In this document: positions 36,901-49,000 of the stretch, one piece after another
Numbering within the stretch: position 1 is the first letter of the stretch
Layout of the letters: every line of letters starts with the position of its first letter
DNA from: Mercenaria mercenaria
Taxonomy: Eukaryota > Mollusca > Bivalvia > Venerida > Veneridae
Length of the DNA: 64,000 bases
Direction: 5' to 3'
Assembly (NCBI RefSeq): GCF_021730395.1
Contig: NC_069363.1
Coordinates: 51,827,001-51,891,000, forward strand
The notes under the pieces: model-generated
Seen by the model: only the letters and a program-made list of their open reading frames with translations
Databases searched by the model: none
What the model was told of the DNA's origin: nothing
Made by a program: the position numbers and the translations under genes

Positions 36901-37091
36901 ACTCCATCTTCTAAGCCAATCACAGTCCTTCTCTTAATTGGAGCAAGTGTTAGCCAATCAACTTCTCCATTAGATAATGAAACATCGCCTTCTTCTTTTG
37001 ATTCCTCTTCAAATGCTGATGAAGCGGATTTGGACACCTGTGCTCCAATTTTTCGCTTCCACCCAAACTTCTTTACACCTTCATTGGCCAT
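30985..37091 (-). CDS. TTC33: TTC33-like tetratricopeptide repeat protein
   Basis: Four coding exons with GT-AG junctions in frame: 36847-37091, 36003-36084, 32430-32561 and 30985-31308 (stop included). The joined protein is 260 residues; human TTC33 is about the same length. The N-terminus FGWKRKIGAQVSK is the family signature. TPR units lie at about 67-109 (RYWEALKKWEEALQYTP) and about 110-172 (LGRAYLGLGEVKMAVDSFSR, AVHLNPGSKELWEDDL). A charged region with an acidic stretch and a short PTNYVQMRD tail follow. TPRs normally bind other proteins; the precise role of TTC33 is poorly known. The start at 37091 fits the family N-terminus. Introns are loaded with repeats: two minisatellites, a SINE, a LINE fragment and two MITEs. 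One MITE ends 16 bp past the second coding exon. No poly(A) site was assigned. Confidence 0.93.
31470..31960. repeat. Minisatellite in TTC33 intron 3
   Basis: Irregular units of about 42 bp alternate 'gctaaatcttgagtactt' with 'gctttttacttcatagct' and 'aactttttactacatagct'. About eleven copies lie between coding exons 3 and 4 of TTC33. Confidence 0.8.
31989..32152 (-). mobile_element. 5'-truncated SINE in TTC33 intron 3
   Basis: A 164-bp minus-strand SINE ending GTACGACGTTAAACCCAAC, with perfect 12-bp target duplications GATTTAGCTAAA (31977-31988 and 32153-32164). It matches the copy at 49296-49522 through 'agctggcttac', 'gatgaaataatgtacgga' and 'gttgccatatgacctat'. The tRNA head is missing because of 5' truncation at insertion. 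Confidence 0.85.
32660..33590. repeat. Bipartite minisatellite in TTC33 intron 2
   Basis: About thirteen units of about 68 bp, each made of two related halves: 'taatttagcacagttacagg'+'tcttggctgtatcag' and 'taatttagcacagat(a)aagc'+'tcttgggtgtaccag'. The strict alternation shows that an older 34-bp unit diverged and then spread as a pair. It starts about 100 bp upstream (in gene direction) of the exon at 32430-32561. Confidence 0.88.
33769..33828. repeat. Perfect-looking hairpin in TTC33 intron 2
   Basis: CAGTGAAAT...GATATTTTCAC is followed by a 5-6-nt loop and GTGAAAATATC...TTTTCACTG. The arms are about 25 bp with few mismatches. Confidence 0.7.
34190..35636 (+). pseudogene. LINE 3' fragment (reverse transcriptase), in TTC33 intron 2
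   Basis: Translation across several frames gives reverse transcriptase blocks: CSLSPILFVMYFDEL, FAEDIALLSDT (the catalytic FADD box with D replaced by E), TKTKVLAF and then APILLYGAEILG. The late block RHCPVCESSLEDELHFTLF continuing CPLYNDIR is the zinc-knuckle-like C-terminus of CR1/Jockey-type LINEs. The 5' part and endonuclease are missing. Open pieces at 34174-34554, 34623-34805, 34812-35531 and 35177-35425 are in different frames, so there are several frameshifts and stops. The 3' end is TACAATAAAGAATCGAATTG. It lies antisense to TTC33 and is dead. Confidence 0.85.
35842..35984. mobile_element. 143-bp MITE beside TTC33 exon 2, copy 1
   Basis: CCAAGGTTATAAAACTGA and TCAGTTTTTTACCTTGG are inverted ends, and 'aagtctcaaaattcagatct' near the left mirrors 'gagtttttgagactggtc' at the right. 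The right end is 18 bp from the exon boundary at 36003. A related copy lies at 36245-36398 on the other side of the exon. Confidence 0.7.
36245..36398. mobile_element. Related MITE, copy 2
   Basis: CCATGGTTATAAAGCTTAG at the left and CTTTGGAG region at the right are diverged versions of the copy 1 ends. 'gaccagtctcaaaa' and 'gactggtctcgaaaa' form the inner inverted pair. It flanks TTC33 coding exon 2 on its upstream side. Confidence 0.55.
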
Positions 37092-38214
37092 ATTTTCATA
37101 GGGTCACATACAGCCCCATATCTTAAAATATAAATAATACACAATATCAAATTTGTTGAAGTTTGCTGAATTATTGATCAATCAATGAATGTAACATTAG
37201 CATTTGTTCATTAACATGCCAATGCTGCAAGTCTTCATACATATAGTTCCTCCACATTAACTTGTGTGACCAGTTCTATATTTTAGAGATATTTTTATTA
37301 TGAAATTCATTAAAATAACATTAAGTCATTATTTTATCAGAGTGCCCTTACCTTTCTACAGTTTATTACTTATCTAGAAATAATTATAGCTAAACATATG
37401 TGCATTTGATTTGGTCTGCTACTTCAAAAGATATTCCAGACAGAATTTGATATGGTAATAATTTAATTAGTAAGTGTTAATTAGTATCAGAAAGTAATAA
37501 GACTGGAGTAGACAAGTACTGGTCAGGTTTTAATGTATGCATTTGTGATATGATTGGTTGAAGTATGATGCATGTATGATGTGATTGGTTGAAGTATCAA
37601 GTGGACATAAATGAATAGGTTGCAGAGTTTGGAGGGAAAGTTGAAAGAAGTCAGTTTGGAGTTTGAGTGAGACTGAGGTTTTTGTTTTAGGCACCGGAAA
37701 GTCCAAATTAGTCAAAATTGAGATTTTAATATTTTAGGCAAGAAATACTTTTGAAACTTTGAGAATAATAAATTATTATGTACTATGAATTGATAAATTG
37801 GAATTATTGAAAAGTGATGATATTATTTAGAATGGAATAAAAGAATATTAGAACTCTACCACTTGTTTAAATAATAGCTAATTCCCCCGAGAAAAATGGA
37901 CCCGGTTAAACTTGCATAAAAACAACCCGGGACTTCAAAAGTATTTGACATATTATAATCTCAATGTATTAATTTTCAAAAATGTCTGAAAAATACCAGC
38001 TATATATATTGTAAGAAACTTTAAAATCTGAACAAGCAGACTAGATTATTGGTAACATTCTCAGCTATGTAAGGAGAATTTTATAGTATTTTCAGGGGAA
38101 GTGATAAAAGTTTTAAAACCTTGGGAACATTATCAAACTTAAAGCATAGAATGAAAGTAAAAATATTTTCTTTTTTTTGGTGAGTCGTGCTACCACTTAA
38201 TAATAGGATCATCT
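37092..38214. other. Upstream region of TTC33
   Basis: It probably holds the TTC33 5' UTR and promoter, but no core motif can be assigned. A short direct repeat 'atgattggttgaagtat' (37550 and 37580) is the only structure noted. Confidence 0.4.
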
Positions 38215-38905
38215 GATAGCCATGGGAATTTTAAGCAAACTTAGGTCAGTTATAACATTCCTTTGCTTGGGGAATAGGGCTCAAATTATTTTCTCAAAAT
38301 ATGTCCATCAGTCGTCAAAGAAAGAGCTTATCATACCGAAACTGGAATATTCATCTCCTATATGGAATCCCCAGCAACAACCCCAAATAAAACATGCAGA
38401 TTGAGTAAGTACAACTTAACGCAGCAAGATTTGTCACCAAAAAGCCATTTAATCCCCTGAAACCATATAGCGTCTCTTCAATCATCACAAACCTTCATTG
38501 GTCATCATTACAACAATGCCGCCAGCGCTTTGACATCATCCTTCTATACCGTGTGGTCCATGGACTTATTGCGGTGCCTGCTTCATATTTACCTACTAAA
38601 GCAATTATTCAAACCACTAGATGACCACAAGTTCTTGCAGCCTCACTGCCGTGTGGACATATACCAACATTCATTTTTCCCACGCACCATACCAGTTTGG
38701 AATGCTCTACCCATCGCTGCTGTCTTCCGTCCAGTCGCTCCCCAGACTCTCTGCTTTGGTGAAGAATAGACTGTATAGCGTATATATACATTTGGCATAA
38801 GTCATTTTAACTACACACACGTTGAAGATGCGTTCTCACTCTGCCATGTGCAGTTTTTAACCATCTTCAGACCCAGTCGATGTCCACAGAGGCGTTGGAG
38901 AGTAC
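38215..38905 (+). pseudogene. LINE C-terminal fragment
   Basis: The block PKLEYSSPIWNPQQQPQIKH is followed in other frames by YQHSFFPRTIPVWNALPIAA, both standard for the C-terminus of Jockey/CR1-like reverse transcriptases. There are several stops and frameshifts, and everything upstream of the thumb is missing. Sequence to about 38905 is probably its 3' UTR, into which the mini-element at 38915 has been inserted nearby. Confidence 0.8.
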
Positions 38906-38914
38906 ATATTCGAA

Positions 38915-39035
38915 GTAGTCGAACTAATCCGACGTATACAGTTTGTTTTTATATTGTGACGGTCAAACTGTAACTGCGGTGGCTGCAGAAGTCAGAAATT
39001 AAAAAGCAGCCGCTCAGCGACAGTAAGCTTGTCTA
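38915..39035 (+). mobile_element. 121-bp mini-element with 9-bp duplication, copy 2
   Basis: It starts GTAGTCGAACTAATCC and ends AAGCTTGTCTA. Perfect 9-bp direct repeats ATATTCGAA lie at 38906-38914 and 39036-39044. It is closely related to the inverse copy at 40158-40256, but carries about 22 bp (around 'tgtaactgcggtggctgcag') that the other lacks. Confidence 0.88.
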
Positions 39036-39044
39036 ATATTCGAA

Positions 39045-40148
39045 GTAGAAGTTTGCAGATCGAAACTGAATGTAGGGTTTATTGTGCGGACAAGGGCAAA
39101 TATGCGCCAATTTTGGGTAGCAGACCACAACTGACTGGCATTTCACTAGGATATTCAACCCTCATTATCTTTTCATTTTTTTGTTCATCTATGATAGAAC
39201 TTTCATGAAAAATAGGTGTAGGAAAAGGTGATGTTCTATAAACTTAAAGATATCCTGGATACGTTAAAACGACCTGAAGTTGTCTTTTTTTTATATGAAA
39301 CAAAAAAGGATTTCAATTTTGTAAATATAATGTCGCGAAATCAAATGACAAATTAAAATTGTCAGCAGCATGAAGTTTGTTAGACCATTTCCTATGGATA
39401 TTTATTTAATTGGTTTAATTTCTAATAGGAATACATATTTTCAGCAATATCTAATGTTTAATGCTTTTAGATTTTACCAATTTCAATTAAATTCTGCTAG
39501 TTTCTTGCGTCGCCCATATTTGTTTACATTATTAACTTCATTTCTATTGGTTCTAATGAAATGAAACAAGCGTTTTGATTGGAGAAAGTATTTCCCTGAT
39601 TCGTACTCGCACCTGTTTTAAAAATTGACGTCAAAACTGCAAAAGTTGTTTCAGGTAAAATGCGAAATTGCTTCTACATTTTTGTGTTTACAAATAAAGT
39701 AATTAACAAGTTTTGTTTAAGTCATGTTTCTACACACAGTGAGATCGATATTGCAAAGATTTAGCTTCAACTGTAGAAAATTTCATTGAGCAGTTTGTTA
39801 CATTTTTTCGTCCAAATATTTTCGTACCCAAGAATGACCAAACTGATAAAAACAATATTACATTGTCTTTAGTCCTGTATGGTGAGCAACTAAAGCGTAA
39901 ATTATGCTAATAATATCATGTTCAGGTTGCATGACTGCGACATAGAGGCTGTTCCATAATACCATTGTTTATTGTTTTAAAATCAAATCTCGAGTTGTCT
40001 TAAAAATCCAGCTCAGAGATGTTTATATGCTGTTATGGATTAATGGATGTGACCATCAGAAAATAAAAACAGCATCAGTTAAGTTATGGTAGCCAGAACT
40101 ATTCTCGAGTATATCGTTTTTGTATGTTAGCTGGTATTTCAGTACCGG
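39045..40148. other. Gene-free AT-rich stretch
   Basis: No supported gene. 'gttagctggtatttcagtac' near 40127 is a scrap of the dispersed monomer seen at 60500-61015. Confidence 0.45.
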
Positions 40149-40157
40149 CACTTAGTC

Positions 40158-40256
40158 TAGACAAGCTTACTGTCGCTGAGTGGCTGCTTTTTAATTTCTG
40201 ACGGTTTGACCGTCACAATATAAAACAAACTGTATACGTCGGATTAGTTCGACTAC
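40158..40256 (-). mobile_element. 99-bp mini-element with 9-bp duplication, copy 3
   Basis: Read on the minus strand it starts GTAGTCGAACTAATCC and ends AAGCTTGTCTA. The 9-bp direct repeat CACTTAGTC lies at 40149-40157 and 40257-40265. It is nearly identical to the copy at 38915-39035 apart from a 22-bp internal deletion, so both moved recently. Confidence 0.88.
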
Positions 40257-40321
40257 CACTTAGTCCAAATAATTGTACTCAAGAGTTGAATATTGTTATA
40301 TTTTTTTGACTGGTCGATATC

Positions 40322-40917
40322 GGTGACGGGTCAAAACGGCCCAAATCCATGACGGTCCGTAACCAAAACGGCCCAAAACCAAGACGGCCCATACCATGAC
40401 GGACCAGTTTTCATTAATAACCAATAATAATTAATACATTAAAGATATCGCGGTAAAAACTGTGATAAGTAAAATAATTTTTTAAGCAATTAAATGCCCG
40501 TAAAAGATAGATAATTATGTTAATTGACATAACTTATTTAAATGGTTTTGACCGTCAAATAAATTTAAGAATGTATCGCGATATAAGTAATTACTTAAAA
40601 GTAATTAATGCATTTATAGTGATTGAAGCATTATGCAGATGATTATAATAGGATTAATTACGCATATCAATAAACGGTCGATGTACTTTAAGAGAAGAGA
40701 CCAATCAAACTGCGAACATAATTATACTGAATTGCAATCAATCAGAAAAAATAATTGTCCCTTAATATAATTTATTCTAAATCAACTATGATTACAAAAT
40801 AGCATCTTTAATTTGTCATAACGGTATATTACGGTATATTTAATATATCTGGGCCGTCCTGGACTGGGCCGTCTTGGTATGGGCCGTTTTGGATTTGGGC
40901 CGTCCTGACCCGCATTC
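40322..40917. mobile_element. TIR element with 8-bp palindromic target TCGATATC
   Basis: The ends GGTGACGGGTCAAAACGGCC and GGCCGTCCTGACCCGCATTC are inverted and carry runs of 'acggcccaaa.cca' minirepeats on both sides. TCGATATC flanks it (40314-40321 and 40918-40925). The interior is AT-rich with no gene. The 8-bp duplication suggests a hAT or P-type element. Confidence 0.8.
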
Positions 40918-40925
40918 TCGATATC

Positions 40926-41275
40926 CCCCTCTAGGTAGACAATGTAAAATATCAGAATGTAAAATCGGTCTACCCGAGGTCTCATTATTTAGACTAAGTA
41001 CTTATAGGAATGTATTGAAACTGGGCACATTTGCTCACTGTGATGAACAGACATGCACTGGGTTACTTTGGTACCAAAATTCTTGCTTACCTAGCAGGGA
41101 AAGAATATATTTGTCTGCGCTCACACCAGGGTTAGATATTCCTGTTTTTCCCTATGGAAAAACCTTGTCTAAAATAGCATGCACTTCTAAAGGTGATGTC
41201 ACATGGTACTATAGACTTTATAGTCTCAATTTTTCGACTGCAAGGCAGACTGATTTCACAGACTGACATTTGCTG
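40926..41275. repeat. Dispersed repeat, uninterrupted copy
   Basis: It shares 'atatcagaatgtaaaat' and 'ggtctacccgaggtctcatt' at the left and 'tcgactgcaaggcagac' at the right with the split locus at 8780-10965. It preserves the empty target of the CAGGG element at 40959-40963. The frame across it (40874-41266) shows no protein family. Confidence 0.7.
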
Positions 41276-41477
41276 TATAATTATCTGCCTCTGCGAAGGG
41301 CATTATAGTCTCTTATATCAAAGAGCCCTTTGCACACAATTTAAGTTGAGCTAACGGTACTGGCACTATTATGACGTCATAAACTATAAAAATATATAAT
41401 GCCAGGAAATATCCAAATCTGTTTGTCTCCACGACCTATATAAGTGAACGTGATAGGCAAGAAAAATGATATTACAT

Positions 41478-41600
41478 GTCCACCTGTGTAAGACAGCTGT
41501 TTTCCTGACCCTCGGGACAGTTTGGGGAAAAACCTTGTTTTTTTTCTTACCACAATGTCCCTATGGTAGAGAAAACCCGGTCTTACACAGGCAGACGTGT
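41478..41600. mobile_element. About 120-bp MITE
   Basis: CCACCTGTGTAAGACAGCTG at the left is mirrored by GGTCTTACACAGGCAGAC at the right, with 'ttttcctgaccc' and 'gagaaaaccc' just inside. Target duplication not resolved. Confidence 0.6.
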
Positions 41601-42617
41601 AAGATCCTTATACTCTATTTTCCATTTTTACAGAAATGGAAGTAGATTGAAACATCACAAGCTTGTTTGTGGTAATGATCTGACATGCATTGTTAAATGT
41701 TCCATTGTAAACATCTTTTATGGCAAGGCTGTTGAATGGTTGAGAGGAAGTCTCCTTCAACAGCTTGTTTTTATATTGTACTGAGTGAATGGGCTCAGAA
41801 GAAACATGATTATTTAGCATGATAATTTTTCATAAAACGATGTATTATTTTGTTTTAATGCTTCTTTTAATTTTGTTTTATATATATAAGCTTAAAATAT
41901 TTTAGCCTGATAGATAGGGATCATTTGAACCCTGCAGACACTACCACATTGCTATATAAAAACTAGCTCTTTGGCAAAACAGCAGTATAACTTACACTCG
42001 ACCCTACTAGTACTACCATTTATTTTAGATTTTGTTCTCAAATTCTAAGAGTTTGAAGCTCTATGTGACATTCCAAGGTGTCAGTTTATATCAATTGTGG
42101 GTTTTTTACATGTGGCTACAAAGAAATTGAAAATATTTTACTGGCATTCAAACCTGGGACCTCTTAACACCTGAGATGCCACACTTCCACATCACTGATA
42201 CCATGATTATAAAAGCTTGCTTTTTAGCATAGCAGTAAAAGTGCACCATTTTATCAAAACCTTAAAAGTTAAATTATCTGTCTACAGTATGTTTTTAAAT
42301 GCTAAGGGCATAAATGATAAGTACTTTATAATACTGGGTATCTAGACCTACAAAAATGAGTAGAAGAAGGCCTAGCTTGTTGTCATGCAAATTATTTCAT
42401 ACAGACATGACTGCCATGTAAAAAATTTCTTAGAGACACAATCATGTGACTGTTGTGCAAATATGAAATGAATCATAGACAAGGTTGCTGTCTACATAGC
42501 CTCTACCAGAGCTCTTTACCGTAAATGGCTTGTATTGGAAAATAAAAAGCAATATACTTTTCTCCAAGTTTGTGTTAGAAACTTGTAATCCTGACCTCAG
42601 TAAATTTCAAATGAGTG
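41601..42617. other. Gene-free stretch upstream of PIF1
   Basis: A scrap of the dispersed monomer ('agattgaaacatcacaagct', 'tgatctgacatgcattg') lies at 41640-41700. A non-coding first exon of PIF1 is probably somewhere in this interval, but I cannot place it. Confidence 0.4.
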
Positions 42618-42966
42618 CAGGGCACTAGACAACTTTTGGGGACAGGTACCCATACCCTCTGGAAGTAGAATTTTTCGTCGTTTTAAGACAAAAAGGGGAA
42701 GTTTTTAGCCATATATATGTTACTACATTTCATACTTATTAATACTGTTTTCAATCATTTCTAACTAATGTAACTATATTGCAGCAGTATTAAACCTTCC
42801 TTGGAGGCACTATGATATAATTTGATAGGAGTTGATATCTAGTTGTAATGTGTTAAACAACCTATTATCAGGGGAATTTTCTTCTGAGAAGGGGAATAAA
42901 ACATATTATTTTATGAGGGGAATGGGGCCCATATTCGGCCCCAAAAATGGCCAAACGGATGCCCTG
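42618..42966. mobile_element. CAGGGC-ended MITE, copy 2, just upstream of PIF1
   Basis: It has the same ends (CAGGGCACTAG and GATGCCCTG) and the same body as 6708-7048, at roughly 85-90 percent identity by eye. It ends 91 bp before the splice acceptor that precedes the PIF1 start codon. No clean target duplication is seen here. Confidence 0.8.
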
Positions 42967-43059
42967 GTCAGTGACAATAATTACTAAAGTGCTGACAGCT
43001 CTTCTCAGAATATTGAAATACAACATGTTTTGATACTCAGTTTCTTTTGTTTTCCAGCT

Positions 43060-46000
43060 ATGGATCTTCATACAATAACTTGCTCAGCAACTTTAGAGGA
43101 GTTGAATGCTAAAGGTGAAACACTCAGAAAAATGCAACATAAGAATGTAACATTCACACTAGGCAGGAATGAATTCAGAGATGTCATATTATGCGTGAAC
43201 TTTCCCAGTAAACGTGAAATGAAGTACACTTTAAGAGATGTATTGGTGCACAAGAAATTTGTTAAGGATGGTAAAGCAACCATTAAACTTACCACCGATA
43301 ACACACAGGTTATGATGTCAAACTGTGCTCCAGATAAATTGATAATGTTTTTAAAGACCATGACAACAAAATTAGAATGCTTGAAAAAGAAAGGATTTGT
43401 AAGTGAGAGGCTCAAATGGAAGTCCGATCTTCCAAGAACATTTGATGAAATTAGTCCACTGACTATGAGAGACCTGAAAGAAGCACATGAGGCCAAAGCT
43501 AAGTTGGCAGAAAAGTGTGATTTGTACACGCCGAAAGGAAAGCGGAAAAGATGTGCCAGTGATGATAAGGAGAACCAGCAACCGCCAGCAAGTAAAATGG
43601 CGAGGAAACTTATCTGTAATGATGGGAAGGGCACAATAGGTATCAACTTATGCGGATATACTTTGTTTATTATTTCATACTTGTACACTGATTCAGACTC
43701 TGGCTAGGTGTATTAAAACATCTAAACGTTTGGAAGTCAGAGCTCTGGCTTTGAGAAAGTTTAGGGGTTAAATGAGTTGCCTGTTTGCATCTTAATTGAA
43801 AACATATTAAATCATGCACAGGAGTGAGTGGAAGGCTTTCAGCTTAAATAAAAATCCCACCTGCCTTAGTTGAAAGAAACTTAGAAAGCATAGACTGGCT
43901 TAAATTTGCAATTTTTAGCTCTACTATTCAAAGAATAGGTAGAGCTATTGGACTCACCTGTGCATCTACATCAGCATCCCGATTTGGTTAAGTTTTTGTA
44001 TGTAAGCTGGTATCTCAGCTGTTGAATAGTCTAGCATTGCTGTCCTTTGACAGCTCTTGTTCGCTCGAACTCAGACAATTTGAACACCACCCTCCTCTTG
44101 AATTCATTGTCGGGTTCCAGCAAAATTCCTGTATAATGTATATAGTTCCATGAACGCTTGAACTACTCGTAACTCAAACTAATTTTGCATGTCATGTCGA
44201 GTTTAAGGGAACAAAGTTTGACTGTGTGTGAGAACACTGCTAGAACTACTGGGTAAATCATTACTTTCAAATATTGAGAATTATAGATTATTTAAAATTT
44301 GTATTCTGTGAGATTGCATGATCTATAAATCAAAAGATTTACAAATATTTTTACAGGATTACAAGCTAGCAGTTTACCTGAGGCAATCACAAATCCTGTC
44401 AAGTTAACTAAGGAGCAGACAACGGTTCTAGAAAGTGTGAAAAGTGGACAGAACATTTTCTTCACTGGTAGTGCAGGAACTGGAAAATCTTTCCTTCTCA
44501 GAAGAATTATAGGTAAATTTGTTGCATTTATGTTGTTCTTAGAGCCCGCCTGCTTGGCTCAATATAGGGAGAACACAGATTTTTAATTATCTTTGGGAGA
44601 GGTTTATTGTTATCTGTGACGATTTGATGGAAGACAGTGTGTGTCCTCCACCTCTGGCTGAATGTTGTTTAGAAGTTGCTTGAAGAGAACAGGTTAGATC
44701 TGGTATAGAATACAGGAACAATGAATAGGCCAACTGCCTACTGTTACATCACTGGACAATACCACCTAAAAATAAACATTTAATATTCTGTTGTTTCAGA
44801 ACAAAAGTAGCATTAACATGCTAGAAATGTTCAAGATATGAATATGAATGCCCAAATATTTTCTGCTATTTTTCTGCTACACTACAAGTTTAGAAGTGAC
44901 TTGTTCACATAATACAATTCAAAAATTAAGATTATGAACGCGGCTCATGACAGACTTAAATTTTGATTTTTGAAAAATATCTGTGTCAGTTACAAAATCA
45001 TCTTATGAAAGAGGTAAACTGCTCTGAGATGCTGGAAAAAAAGTCAACAATCATGGGTTTTACCAAGTACTTGTATTTCATAGACCAGGCGAGGATCACA
45101 CTGGCTGTTTTTGAACGACTGTCTATGTAAAAGTTTTAAACAATACTTTGATAAAAGAAAATACCCTTGTTGTAATCTTGACTTAAATTGTAGCAAATGG
45201 CTTAGGTGGTAAATGGTAAAATGACCACTGGTACATTTGTTTGTTATTTTTCCTTGTCAGATTTACATTTTACTTTAAACTCTGTGGAAATGCAAAAGTA
45301 ATTTTTAAAAAAAAATTGTTCACAGTTTGAACATAAATCTTGACATTTTTGTGTATGTATAATCTTGAAGACATTTATTCTGTACATGTTATAGGTGCGT
45401 TACCACCCCAGCACACATATGCCACAGCTAGTACAGGAGTTGCTGCTTGTCATATAGGGGGAACAACTCTTCATCAGTTTGCAGGTTTGTCATAATTCTC
45501 TTACTTCTATGAACACTGACAACCCATACAATCACTCATTTCATCAAACAGTTTAAGAGCATCCAGACTCTCATTTTGATTGTGATTGTAATTGATTTTT
45601 CTATCAAATTATGTTACTTTTAACCCTTAGCCTGCTGGCGGCAAGTGATTCTCATTCTGCCTTTGCGAACAGCGCAGACCATCTGTGCAGTCTGATCATG
45701 ATCATCATCTGCCCTGTTCGCCATTCAGTCAGTATCTTGGTAAGCACCCCTTAACAGTTAATGGTACTGTCCAAATTGAATGATGGACAAGTTCATTATA
45801 GAAATTTTGCATGGTAAGGATTAAAATACAGACTGACATACTCATTTCTAATACATAATTCATCACTGCACTGCACAAGATGGGTAACCCAATTGATATA
45901 AAGAAGCACTTGCCTGCTTTCTGCACTGAAGTGATGGACTGTTACCATTTTATTTTCTGTGATGCAACAATGTATATTTTCTTTATTTTCTCATATGAGT

Positions 46001-49000
46001 TAAAGGCACTGACCTCCAAATTGTAATACAACAAAAAAAAAAATAAGGATACATTTTAGATATCAGAAAATTATTGCTATATTAAATTTCTTATGAAGAT
46101 TTTAAAAAACTTTGTTACTGGCAGATTATAAGTTAGGGAAACATAAGAATTTTTCCATTCAAAATTGAAAAGCGATTAGCATTTGTAATGGGATACCAGA
46201 GGTAAACTGCCTTAATTATAAAGCTTTATTTTTAATGTCTGTTATACCAATACACCAAGGAGGAATACGTAATTATTACATATTCCTCCTTGATGTATTG
46301 GTCAAGAACATAGGACAAATTTTATATCCACGGTGTCCAGGTTCGATTCCCAACTCGGGCATGTTTTTTTTCTTGATTTGGCATTTTTAAGACAGTTTAG
46401 AAACAAAAACTCATATTCTAATGTTCATTATATGACCAAACTTCAATTTTAAAGAAAGATCATTTTTAGAGAAAACTGGAGCTGATTGCTTGGAATTCCA
46501 GATATCGACTTTCAGCTGTAATTACTGATACCAAGTCTGGGAAGCAGAAACACACATTGTGAGGGTTAGTTTAAATGGACACACTAAATTAGATCAGAAC
46601 AATGGGCGGGAGGGTTCATAAGAAGTTTCCACACAACTTGCAATTCAAAACAAATGCTGTTGTGACTTATTTAGAATTTTAACCAGTCTTTAAAAACAGA
46701 GTTACTTTACAGGTATAGGATCTGGTCAGGCAGCTATAGAACAGTGTATACAGCTGGCATCCAGACAACAAGTGGCTCAACAGTGGAGAAAATGTAATCA
46801 TCTAATCATTGATGAGATTTCTATGGTCGATGGAGATTTCTTCGATAAACTAGAGACTGTGGCAAGGTTTGTTTGAAGACTGTTTTATTTTATACTTTCA
46901 TACTCTGTATTACTCGGTTAATTGCTATAAATTACAAAGAAAAATGGGCAACTTCTCAGTTTATTCACCATTCTCCATTTTCCAGACAAATAAAATAATT
47001 AAAAGAACTTGACTCTAGAATTGGAAAATGTTGAAATGCAAAATATGATAGCCCAAGCTTTTGCAAACATTCATTCTGGAGTACTGTCCTAAATTTGTAA
47101 TGAATATGTAAGAAATAAAGAAAATTAACAGTTCTAAAATGAGGGTGATTTAGAATGGTCTCTTTCCAAAGCAGATTATAGTGCTTCTGTTTTACTCTGA
47201 CATTGTTACAGTGCTCAGAATAATGGAAATACCAGAGGTAGTACTAGAGAATTCAAACTTGCCAGCTTAGTGAGTGCATAGAAAACAATACTCTGTAGGC
47301 AGGTGAGAAACAAGGCAAATATTTTGCCAGAAGACAAGTATAAAGTCATTTGTCACACAGCTATAATAAATTCATGGGTATTTTTTAAGTACTTTACAGG
47401 GAACAAGTTAATATGAGTACTGAATCAAGGAAACACTGGTTAGTGTGATAATGACTGAAAAATGATACTGAACACGTAAAACAAACATCTCAGATTTGTT
47501 TATTGTCTGCTTATTAAATCTTGCATGCATATGTCATATTTACTTCAGGGTAATCAAGAAGTCAGACAAACCATTTGGTGGCATACAGTTGATCATCTGT
47601 GGAGATTTTCTACAGTTGCCACCAGTTACCAAAGGATCTGAGAAACGGAAATTCTGCTTTCAGGTAACTGGTCATAAATTAAAGAAAAATTAAACTATGG
47701 TTTGTTAGTTTGTTGGGTTTGAAGTCTTAACTAATACCATTTAAGTAATTTTTAATGTTGAAGAAAGACCCACATATGCTCCTTAAAAAGTTATTTCAGA
47801 CACATGGGCGGAGACCTTCAGCAAGTCAGTTGATAGAGCCTCTTTACACAAAACATTTCTGTTTTCCAAGGTTGGTTTTTAATCACAGTGATAGTTGCCA
47901 CACTTTTGATTGACAAGTAATTCCTAGTTATTGGCAGTGGATGGGATTCTCCGTGATGTTAATTAATTGGCATTTCTTATACTATCATAGAACTTATACT
48001 GTCATAAGACACAGGTTTTCAAGAACATTAGTGAAGAATTGCAGAATGGTTAGGACTAAAAGTGAAAATATTTTTAAGATTTAAGGAATATTTCTAAGTG
48101 GTAGTTTTTCTCTGCAGTTTAGCTAGGTTCAGCAATAAAATGAACACCATTCCTGCTTTTGATGGAGAGAGAAATGTAAATCTTCTTGTCCCAAGTAGCA
48201 CAGTTTGTAGAGTACACGATTATTAAATTATTTCCTTGAGTCGAAAAGGTGTTTTCTGTAAAAACTGCAAATTTAGCCTTGTCCGCTCTCTTAAGTCAAA
48301 CAGTTTTCATCCAATCTTCCACAGACTTGCAGATAATGTTTATGGGCATAATATCTCAGCCAAGTTAGATAACCAGCCAAATCACCCCAGGCACTCTTGG
48401 ATTATGGCCTTTGAATTACTCGAAATCTGCGCATTTAGTTTTGTCCGCTCTCAAGTCGAACAGTTTTCATCTGATCTTCACCAAACTTGCTGACAATGTT
48501 TGTGGGCATAATATCTCGGCCAAATTTGATTACCAGCAAAATCGCACCAGGCACTCTTGGATTATGGCCCTTGAATTAGGCCAAGTTCGATGACGGAGGT
48601 CTTTCATGACAGTCTGCCACTCTTGTTCACGTTGAATTTGGATTTTGTTGTGGTTTTTTTTTTTCAGTCGAAATCCTGGAGTAAAGTTATACAGCTGAAA
48701 TTAGAGTTAACAGTTGTTAAACGACAATCAGACAGCAAGTTCATTGATATTCTACAAAACATTAGACTTGGAAGGTATGGTATTTTAATTCTAACTTGAG
48801 GCTGTATGGAGGGTACAAAAGTTGAAGTACTTGTAAAATTTATTTTAAGATTTCAGAAAATTATTGATATATTTCTTAAGAAAACTTTGAAATATAGTTA
48901 CTGACAAATTATATGGTTGGAAACCGTAAGAATAAGTTGTTTTTTACAGAGGTTAAGTATATATTCCTCCGTGGTGTATTGGTCAAGACTGCAGGGAAAT

